Shown: positions 1-4,709 of the stretch, one piece after another
How the letters are laid out: the number at the start of each line of letters is the position of its first letter
Position numbering within the stretch: the stretch's first letter is position 1
Source of the DNA: Planctomycetota bacterium
Lineage (GTDB): Bacteria > Planctomycetota > SBBH01 > JACQRN01
Direction of reading: 5' to 3'
DNA: 7,455 nt
NCBI GenBank assembly: GCA_016206515.1
Contig: JACQRN010000175.1
Span: 1-7,455 of the forward strand
Notes under the pieces: generated by a model
Told to the model about the DNA's origin: nothing
Databases searched by the model: none
What the model saw: the letters and a program-made list of their open reading frames with translations, nothing else
Made by a program: the position numbers and the translations under genes

Positions 1-543
1 CTTCATCACCCGGCTCTGTGGGTCCGTCACGTTCCCCTTCGCCTCCTCCGGTGGTTCCGGGTCCGGCTCCGCGGGCTTGCGGCCCCGCACCTTCTGCCCC
101 GTCGTGGCTTCCTCTTCCTGGCGCTTTCGGATCTTCTCCTCCTGCACGGCCGCCTTCTCCTGCGCCTCCCGCTCCAGCCGCTCCTTGCACTCCTTCAGCC
201 GCGCCAGCCGGCTCTTCGGATCCCGCAACTCCTCCGGAAGCTCGTCCCCGCGCTTGTCCTTCCCGTACCGCGCATCCTCCTCGGCGTCCTTCGCCGCCGC
301 CTGGGCCAGCATCCTCTCTGCCTCGCAGTAGGCGTACAGGAGCAGCCCCACCATCATCCGCGGCTCGTACGCCGGGCGGCCGTTCCCGTCCGCCCGATAC
401 GGCGCGTAGAACGCCCCCAGCTCCATCTCCCCGACGGCGTCCAGCAGGAACCACGCCAGATCCCCCTGCGGCAGCCACTCCTTCACCGACGGCGGCATCA
501 GGTACGGCTGCTCCCGGTCACACGGCAGAAAATGGTACGCCAT
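1..543 (-). pseudogene. IS1182-like transposase (DUF772 N-terminal domain), partial at left edge, apparent internal deletion
   Basis: The minus strand reads open from ATG at 543 to the window edge (181 codons, 3' end outside). Residues 1-73 match the N-terminal DUF772 region of IS1182/IS5-type transposases (MAYHFLPCDREQPYLMPPS, then a YEPRMMVGLLLYAYC block at 59-73). From residue 74 the protein jumps straight to the charged helical segment (AEEDARYGKDKRGDELPEELRDP, about 87-109), the coiled E/K/R-rich linker, and the GRKP...NVTDPQSRVMK segment at the edge. In relatives I know, about 90 residues with the PDHATIARFR-type block and the first catalytic Asp (VxxDGTK) lie between these two parts; here they are absent, with the frame kept. 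A GGGGAGGG ribosome site lies about 7 nt before the ATG. The C-terminal catalytic part is outside the window. I infer an inactive or regulatory-only product; family assignment is from motif memory, not a search. Confidence 0.8.
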
Positions 544-557
544 CCGGTCACCCTCCC

Positions 558-573
558 CAGGGGGAAATGCGAC
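558..573 (+). repeat. Inner copy of a 16-bp IS-end repeat
   Basis: CAGGGGGAAATGCGAC matches the outer copy at 621-636 at 14 of 16 bases, in the same orientation; only the AA/TT pair after the G-run differs. It lies about 15 bp upstream of the transposase start, next to its ribosome-binding site. By analogy with subterminal transposase-binding sites in other insertion sequences, it could bind transposase and damp its own expression. That role is inference. Confidence 0.6.
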
Positions 574-582
574 CCCCCTCTA

Positions 583-611
583 CCTATAGGGAAAGGAGGG
601 CCTCCGGACTA
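583..611 (-). promoter_or_regulatory. Weak candidate promoter for the transposase
   Basis: On the minus strand, TATAGG (583-588) lies 17 bp downstream of TAGTCC (606-611), giving about 4/6 and 3/6 matches to the sigma-70 boxes. It lies between the two copies of the IS-end repeat and about 40 bp before the transposase start. The -35 is poor, so the call is tentative. Confidence 0.25.
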
Positions 612-620
612 CACGCGGAA

Positions 621-636
621 CAGGGGGTTATGCGAC
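621..636 (+). repeat. Outer copy of the 16-bp IS-end repeat
   Basis: CAGGGGGTTATGCGAC is the partner of 558-573. It sits at or very near the outer terminus of the insertion sequence, where a transposase recognition site is expected. It contains an ATG (630) in frame with the neighbouring ATPase gene. Confidence 0.6.
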
Positions 637-686
637 AGGCTCACAAACTTTCAATTGGACGGATCCTAAGATTACGATTAGCCGGC

Positions 687-1934
687 ATGTCGGGCCCCGC
701 TCTCCATCCCCGGTTCGCCGAGCCGCGTCTGATCGAGGCGCTCGCGGATACCCCCGTGGTCCTGATCCACGGGCCGCGCCAATGCGGGAAGACGACACTT
801 GCGAGGATGGTTGGTGACCAGCGGGGGTACGTCTACTTCACGTTTGACGATCCCGTGTCGCTGGCCGCGGTGCAGGCCGACCCTGTGGGGTTCGTAGGCG
901 ACCTGCCGGCCCGGACCATCCTCGACGAGGTGCAGAGGGTGCCGGGGCTCTTCACCGCGCTCAAGATGGCCGTGGACCGCCACCGCACCCCGGGGCGGTT
1001 TCTCCTCACCGGTTCGGCCAATGTGCTCCTCGTGCCGACGCTCGCCGACTCGCTGGCCGGACGGATGGAGATCCTGCGCCTTCACCCGCTTGCGCAGTGC
1101 GAGCTTGCCGGCAAGGAGCCGCGGTTTCTCGATGCCCTGTTCGCCGGCACGTGCAAGGCGAGGAAGTACGGGCGGTTGGGGGCGGAGCTGGCCGGGCGCA
1201 TCGTGGCCGGCGGTTATCCCGCGGCCCTCGCCCGGTCCTCGGCCCGGCGTCGCGCGGCCATGTACCGCGACTACATCGAGACCCTCGTCCAGCGGGATGT
1301 GCGCGATCTGGCGCGCATCAGCTCGCTCGACGCCCTGCCGCGGCTGCTCACGCTCGCCGCCGGCCAGACGGCGCGGCTCCTGAACGTCTCCGATCTGGCC
1401 AGTCCCTTCCAGTTGAGCCGTCCGACGATCCGGGACTACGTGACGTTGCTCGAACGGGTGTTCCTTCTCGAGAGGCTGCCTCCGTGGCACAGCAACCGGC
1501 TGAGCCGCCTCATCAAGACGCCCAAGCTCCACCTGGGCGACACCGGGGTCGCCTGCGCGCTGCTCGAAATCGACGCGCCCGCCCTGGCGGCGGACAGGCC
1601 CACGCTCGGCCTGTTGCTGGAGACTTTTCTGTTCCAGGAGCTGCGCAGGCAGGCGAGCTGGCACGAGACGCGGATCGGGTTCCATCACTTCAGGGACAAG
1701 GACGGTGCGGAGGTGGACATCGTGCTCGAACGCGGCCCGCGCGACGTCGCGGGAATCGAGGTGAAGGCCTCCGCCACCGTCACGGCCGCGGACTTTCGCG
1801 GGCTCCGCAAGCTCAAGGAGGCCGCCGGGAAGCGGTTCGCGGCCGGCATCGTGCTCTACGACGGGGAGTCAAGCGCAAGCTTCGGGGAAGGGCTTCATGC
1901 CGTGCCGATCCGGGCGGTGTGGGAGACGACTTGA
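687..1934 (+). CDS. AAA+ ATPase with C-terminal DUF4143 domain (AAA_14 family)
   Basis: A 415-residue protein of the AAA_14/DUF4143 ATPase family, whose cellular role is largely unknown. Visible elements are Walker A GPRQCGKTT (29-37), an FDDP strand-end (53-56), Walker B RTILDEVQ (76-83), the sensor-like segment FLLTGSAN (105-112), the family's LAGRMEILRLHPL box (123-135), GGYP (175-178), the YRDYIETLVQRDVRDL helix (193-208), and a winged-helix-like stretch at about 231-267. The C-terminal part has EVD (342-344) followed by E-V-K (358-360), the spacing of a PD-(D/E)XK nuclease-like core. Length is normal and the frame intact. I chose ATG 687 because family members start just before a 'PRFAEPRLIEAL'-type segment; no good ribosome site precedes it. 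An in-frame ATG at 630 lies in the adjacent IS end and would add 19 residues. The gene converges on the second ATPase of the same family at 2206-3318. Cytoplasmic, probably DNA- or protein-associated (inference). Confidence 0.9.
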   Translation: MSGPALHPRFAEPRLIEALADTPVVLIHGPRQCGKTTLARMVGDQRGYVYFTFDDPVSLAAVQADPVGFVGDLPARTILDEVQRVPGLFTALKMAVDRHRTPGRFLLTGSANVLLVPTLADSLAGRMEILRLHPLAQCELAGKEPRFLDALFAGTCKARKYGRLGAELAGRIVAGGYPAALARSSARRRAAMYRDYIETLVQRDVRDLARISSLDALPRLLTLAAGQTARLLNVSDLASPFQLSRPTIRDYVTLLERVFLLERLPPWHSNRLSRLIKTPKLHLGDTGVACALLEIDAPALAADRPTLGLLLETFLFQELRRQASWHETRIGFHHFRDKDGAEVDIVLERGPRDVAGIEVKASATVTAADFRGLRKLKEAAGKRFAAGIVLYDGESSASFGEGLHAVPIRAVWETT

Positions 1935-2047
1935 TTCAGGGCGAACTGGCGATGCCCGAGCGTGCGGTACTCATCGAGCTCCGGTGCCCATACGATGCCC
2001 ACGCCGCGCAGAATCAGGGGGGATCGGCGGACACGAAAGACCATCAG

Positions 2048-2080
2048 AAAAAAATGCAAGCACATGCCCGCTTCATGCTT
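2048..2080 (-). terminator. Candidate intrinsic terminator for minus-strand transcription
   Basis: Read on the minus strand, AAGCATG (2074-2080) pairs with CATG..CTT (2058-2066) as a seven-pair stem with a 2-nt bulge and a 7-nt loop. After three bases comes a run of seven T (2048-2054). The stem is short and bulged, so it would be a weak terminator. It lies downstream of the minus-strand ATPase and the tRNA remnant and could end their transcription. Confidence 0.35.
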
Positions 2081-2108
2081 ACGTCGCAACTTGATGGTGT
2101 GACGTAAG
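2078..2108. repeat. Inverted repeat, 8-bp perfect arms, beside the tRNA scar
   Basis: CTTACGTC (2078-2085) and GACGTAAG (2101-2108) are perfect reverse complements. Three further pairs inward (one G-T) extend the stem to 11 with a 9-nt loop. It begins inside the candidate terminator hairpin, so the two structures exclude each other. There is no T-run on either side. It ends 23 bp from the truncated tRNA; it may be a binding site near an integration end, or simply a transcript end structure. Confidence 0.5.
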
Positions 2109-2131
2109 TTAAGTAAATGCGTCCGGTCCTT

Positions 2132-2169
2132 TTAAGAGTCAGCTGCTCTACCGACTGAGCTACCGGCGC
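2132..2169 (-). tRNA. 5' half of a tRNA-Lys(CUU) gene, truncated at the 3' side of the anticodon loop
   Basis: On the minus strand the sequence is tRNA-like from position 1 to 38: acceptor strand GCGCCGG, TA at positions 8-9, D arm GCTC-AGTCGGTA-GAGC, A26, anticodon stem GCTGA, and loop CTCTTAA with anticodon CTT. The next bases (AAGGA) do not pair with GCTGA, where TCAGC would be expected. No TpsiC arm (GGTTCGA) or CCGGCGC acceptor partner follows in the next 200 bp. It is therefore a broken gene and cannot give a working tRNA by itself. It sits 36 bp after the stop of the minus-strand ATPase. Breakage at the anticodon loop is a common outcome at integrase attachment sites in tRNA genes, so this may be an att scar. 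Confidence 0.8.
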
Positions 2170-2205
2170 GTGGTCCGGAACCGCCCGTATAGCATAACGT
2201 TGGGT

Positions 2206-3318
2206 TCACACCAGCCCACGCAGGTACTCCACCGCCGGCTGAAGCCGGATCCCCTCCGGTGTCATGGCGTCCCGGGTCCCCCGGGCGTGGATCTGGAACG
2301 CCTCCGCGTCGGGGAAGCGGCGCTTGAGGTAGCGCAGGGACGGATCGACCGGCCCGTCCGAGGACTTGGCCTCCACCAGGAGGACCGGCTTGCGCCCCTC
2401 GGTCACGACGAAGTCGACCTCGCGTCCGTCGACGTCGCGGAAATAGCGCAGCTCCAGGTCGCGTCCCAGGGTGTCGACCTGGAAATGGACCCACTTCAGG
2501 AGGTGGGAGGCGACGAGGTTCTCGAACCGCTGGGGCTCCTGTGGGATCAGGGACCAGTCGAAGTGGTAGTGCTTCTGCTCCTTCCGGACGGCGCGGATGC
2601 GGGGGGCGCCGAAGGGGGGGAGGCGGAAGACGGCGTAGAGCCGCTCCAGCGCCTCGATCCAGCGTGATACGGTCCTGTGGCTGGCCCCGAGATCCTCCCT
2701 CAGCGCGTTGATCGAAAGGGGGCTTCCGACCAGGTCGGGAAGTCGTAGGGTGAGGAGCTCGAGGTTTCCCAGGTCTTGGATCCGCTCGATCCCCGCGAGG
2801 TCCTCCCGGATCAGCCGGGTCCGGTACTCCCGGGACCATCGCCGGGCCTCGACTTCGGAGCGGTCCAGGAACGGCTCGGGGAACCCTCCCAGCCGGAGGA
2901 GGTCGAGGAAATCCCCCGCCCCGCTCATCCCCAGCTCCGCGACGGAGAGCGGATGGAGCCGCAGGTAGTGGTACCGTCCCTGCAGCGAATCCCCCCCGAA
3001 CCGGTAGTAGTCGAGACGGGCGCTCCCGGTGACCAGGATCGGGGTTTCCCCTCCCCCCGCGTCGTACAGGCCCTTGAGGTAGTTCCTCCAGGAGCGGTAC
3101 TTGTGGATCTCGTCGAAGACGAGCAGGGGGGCGGCGGGGAGCTCCCGTTTCAGGATCCGCTCCCGGTGCTCCGGGACGTCCCAGTTCAGGTATCCCCTCC
3201 GGTTTCCCGCGACCTGGAGCGCCAGGGTGGTCTTCCCCACTTGGCGGGGGCCGCCGACGAAAACCATCTTCCGCTTCAGGTCCTTTTCGACCTGGGGGAC
3301 GAGGTAGCGGCTCTTCAT
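2206..3318 (-). CDS. AAA+ ATPase with C-terminal DUF4143 domain, second and divergent copy
   Basis: A 370-residue AAA_14/DUF4143 ATPase, function unknown. It shows Walker A GPRQVGKTT (23-31), Walker B LLVFDEIHK (65-73), a sensor segment ILVTGSA (94-100), the LQGRYHYLRLHPL box (112-124), GGFP (145-148), and a winged-helix-like segment (about 202-236: SINALREDLGASHRTVSRWI). The C-terminal part has EVD (300-302) and EAK (316-318), again the D...ExK spacing of PD-(D/E)XK-like folds. It differs from the 687-1934 protein along most of its length (Walker B DEIHK against DEVQR, and a shorter middle), so it is a separate lineage and not a recent duplicate. The start at 3318 fits the family's short N-terminus; no ribosome site precedes it, and a promoter-like -10 lies only 6 bp upstream, suggesting a leaderless mRNA. 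It is divergent from the purM-like gene. Confidence 0.92.
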   Translation of the reverse strand: MKSRYLVPQVEKDLKRKMVFVGGPRQVGKTTLALQVAGNRRGYLNWDVPEHRERILKRELPAAPLLVFDEIHKYRSWRNYLKGLYDAGGGETPILVTGSARLDYYRFGGDSLQGRYHYLRLHPLSVAELGMSGAGDFLDLLRLGGFPEPFLDRSEVEARRWSREYRTRLIREDLAGIERIQDLGNLELLTLRLPDLVGSPLSINALREDLGASHRTVSRWIEALERLYAVFRLPPFGAPRIRAVRKEQKHYHFDWSLIPQEPQRFENLVASHLLKWVHFQVDTLGRDLELRYFRDVDGREVDFVVTEGRKPVLLVEAKSSDGPVDPSLRYLKRRFPDAEAFQIHARGTRDAMTPEGIRLQPAVEYLRGLV

Positions 3319-3324
3319 GGAATC

Positions 3325-3353
3325 AGGATACTAGTATTTTTGCATAGTGTTAA
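3325..3353 (-). promoter_or_regulatory. Candidate promoter of the minus-strand ATPase, leaderless arrangement
   Basis: On the minus strand TTAACA (3348-3353, one mismatch to TTGACA), a 17-bp spacer and TATCCT (3325-3330, two mismatches to TATAAT) precede the ATPase ATG (3318) by only six bases. Transcription would begin at or within a base or two of the start codon. This agrees with the lack of a Shine-Dalgarno sequence. Confidence 0.45.
3328..3337. repeat. Perfect palindrome ATACTAGTAT overlapping the -10 and spacer
   Basis: A ten-base perfect dyad covers part of the candidate -10 and the adjacent spacer of the ATPase promoter. It lies just upstream of the plus-strand -35, so a dimeric repressor bound here could affect both divergent genes. 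It is short, and in an AT-rich stretch it could arise by chance. Confidence 0.35.
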
Positions 3354-3369
3354 ATAATTACGCTACTAT
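3340..3369 (+). promoter_or_regulatory. Candidate promoter of the purM-like gene
   Basis: TTGCAT (3340-3345), an 18-bp spacer and TACTAT (3364-3369) form a moderate sigma-70-like promoter within the AT-rich strip. Initiation near 3376 would leave about 64 nt of leader before GTG 3440 and would exclude the upstream GTG at 3347 as the start codon. Confidence 0.35.
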
Positions 3370-3439
3370 TTTAATCCATAGGTTAAAAGATCACCTCTCC
3401 CCCATCGCGGCGGGGCCGTGTACAACATCGCTTGCGGCG

Positions 3440-4534
3440 GTGAAGTACGCCCAGACCGGGGTCGATTACGACGTCCTGGACGCGTTCAAGCGCGCGTGCC
3501 AGAAGGCCGCCGTGCCGACGGCGCTTTCCCTCGCCGCGCGCGGCGCCGCCGAGCCCGCCGCGATCCGCGGCGAGAGCGCGTACCTCGTGGACACCGGGGA
3601 CGCATACCTCGCCCATGTCGAGGAGGGGCTCGGCACGAAGAACCTCGTGGCGGACGCCGTCCTCGAAAAGACCGGGCGCAGCCTCTACCGCAACATCGGG
3701 ATCGACCTCGTCGCGACGATCGTCAACGACCTGGCGACCTGCGGCGCGCTTCCCCTGTCGGTGGCGATGCATGCCGCCGCCGGGTCCGCGGAGTGGTTCC
3801 GTGACGCGCGGCGGTGCGCCGATCTCGCGGAGGGGTTCGCCGAGGGGTGCCGGCTCGCGGGCGCCGCCTGGGGGGGCGGGGAGACGGCGGTCCTCTCCGG
3901 CGTCGTCGATCCGTCCTCCGCCGTTCTCGCCGGCTCCGCGGTCGGGCGGATCCAACCGAAGTTCCTGCGCGTCGCCGGGGACGTCCGGGACGGCGACGCG
4001 ATCGTGCTCCTCGCCTCGCGCGGCGTGCAGACGAACGGCCTGTCGCTGTGCCGGGCGATCGCCGCGCGCCTCCCCGAGGAGTACGCGACCCCCCTGGACG
4101 ACGGGCGGACGTACGGCGAGGCGCTCCTGGACCCCTCGGTGATCTACGCGGGATTCGTCGAGGCGTGCCAGGAGGCGGTTGTCCCCCTGCGGTATCTCGT
4201 CCACATCACCGGGCACGGGTGGCGCAAGATGATGCGGATCGAGGAGCCGTTCGTGTACCGCATCGAGAAGCCGCCGGTGGAGGGGGCGCTGTTCCGGTTC
4301 CTCCGGGAGAGGGGTCCGGTCGATCTGAAGGAGGCGTTCGCGACGTTCAACATGGGCGCGGGGTTCGCCGCGTACGTCCGTCCGACCGACGTCGACCGGT
4401 GCCTGCGCGCTGGCGGCGCGGCGGGGTACGAGGCGTGGGTCGCCGGGTCGGTGCGCAAGGAGGGGACGCGCAAGGCGGTCGAGATCGTCCCGGCGGGGAT
4501 CGTGTTCGACGCGCAGAGTCTGCGGGTCAGGTAG
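3440..4534 (+). CDS. purM: PurM-like AIR synthase (phosphoribosylformylglycinamidine cyclo-ligase), divergent subfamily
   Basis: A 364-residue protein of the PurM fold, expected to convert FGAM and ATP to AIR in cytoplasmic purine synthesis. It has YAQTGVDYD (3-11, matching the YKDAGVDID start of E. coli PurM), the ATP/phosphate motif EGLGTKN (62-68; DGVGTK in E. coli), IGIDLVATIVNDL (86-98), GGGETA (145-150), then SRGVQTNGLSL, HITGHGWRKMMR (HLTGGG in E. coli) and FNMGAGF. The 'ITGHGWRK(L/M)MR' motif and the 'GIVF..(S/E)L(Q/R)VR' C-terminus mark a PurM-like subfamily I recall from several bacterial groups; whether all members are true AIR synthases is less certain. The frame is open from GTG 3347, but homology begins at residue KYAQTGV, so I chose GTG 3440, although no clear ribosome site precedes it. 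No other purine gene is nearby. Confidence 0.85.
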   Translation: MKYAQTGVDYDVLDAFKRACQKAAVPTALSLAARGAAEPAAIRGESAYLVDTGDAYLAHVEEGLGTKNLVADAVLEKTGRSLYRNIGIDLVATIVNDLATCGALPLSVAMHAAAGSAEWFRDARRCADLAEGFAEGCRLAGAAWGGGETAVLSGVVDPSSAVLAGSAVGRIQPKFLRVAGDVRDGDAIVLLASRGVQTNGLSLCRAIAARLPEEYATPLDDGRTYGEALLDPSVIYAGFVEACQEAVVPLRYLVHITGHGWRKMMRIEEPFVYRIEKPPVEGALFRFLRERGPVDLKEAFATFNMGAGFAAYVRPTDVDRCLRAGGAAGYEAWVAGSVRKEGTRKAVEIVPAGIVFDAQSLRVR

Positions 4535-4540
4535 CGCCCG

Positions 4541-4556
4541 CCGCGCCGCCGCGCGG
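4541..4556 (+). terminator. GC hairpin just after the purM-like gene, possible weak terminator
   Basis: CCGCGC (4541-4546) and GCGCGG (4551-4556) form a perfect 6-bp stem with a 4-nt loop, starting seven bases after the stop codon. No T-run follows, so it is not a classical intrinsic terminator; it may stabilise the mRNA end or assist another termination mode. Confidence 0.3.
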
Positions 4557-4590
4557 AATCCGTACATCGCTGAACAGATCCTGGTCATTC

Positions 4591-4610
4591 CGTGGCGATG
4601 ATCCGCCATG
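4591..4610 (+). other. Hairpin in the leader region of the TonB-dependent receptor
   Basis: CGTGGCG (4591-4597) pairs with CGCCATG (4604-4610) through seven pairs, one a G-T, around a 6-nt loop. It lies 100 bp before the preferred receptor start. I see no cobalamin-riboswitch conserved boxes and no clear promoter in 4535-4709, so its role is open. Confidence 0.25.
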
Positions 4611-4709
4611 CGATGGATAAGGCGACCGTAACCATTTGAAGTGATTCGGGTTGCGATGCCTGCGCCATCATTCCCCGGCACGTGGTTCGCGGACGCAGTA
4701 CGTCTCTCG

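Larger units (their letters stand above)
1..645 (-). mobile_element. Right-hand end of an IS1182-like insertion sequence, other end outside the window
   Basis: This entry covers the transposase fragment plus about 100 bp of noncoding IS end. Read on the minus strand, the outer end carries GAGCCTGTCGCATAACCCCC (plus strand about 622-641), which resembles the termini of this IS group as I remember them. The exact terminal base and any target duplication cannot be fixed because the other end is not here; the boundary of 645 is approximate. A 16-bp motif at the end is repeated about 63 bp further in. Outside the element the sequence becomes noticeably less GC-rich for about 40 bp before the neighbouring ATPase begins. 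Confidence 0.65.
1935..2131. other. Intergenic stretch with no recognisable gene
   Basis: Short open frames exist on both strands (for example a 64-codon frame at 1895-2089 on the minus strand), but none has a recognised motif or a good ribosome site and one overlaps the ATPase end. The stretch holds two overlapping hairpins at 2058-2108, a run of seven A (2048-2054), and ends exactly where the truncated tRNA begins. It may be the edge of an inserted element. Confidence 0.5.

Noticed and set aside
18..686. Upstream extension of the plus-strand ATPase frame across the insertion sequence
   Set aside because: This part is the antisense of the transposase, is low-complexity Pro/Ser/Arg, and has no family match; the ATPase homology begins just after ATG 687.
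678..1688. Long minus-strand open frame opposite the first ATPase
   Set aside because: Its composition is typical of antisense frames in GC-rich genes, and no motif is visible; the plus-strand product is a complete recognised protein.
1895..2089. 64-codon minus-strand frame in the gap after the first ATPase
   Set aside because: No motif, overlaps the ATPase end, no convincing ribosome site.
2108..2114. GTTAAGT, which fits the integron core-site pattern GTTRRRY
   Set aside because: No paired RYYYAAC site at attC spacing was found, and a 7-base degenerate match is expected by chance.
1935..2169. Group I intron interrupting the tRNA-Lys anticodon loop
   Set aside because: No 3' half of the tRNA was seen downstream on the minus strand within the window, and no conserved intron core was recognised.
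4535..4709. Cobalamin riboswitch before the receptor
   Set aside because: The conserved B12-box-like sequence (GCCACTG) is not present.
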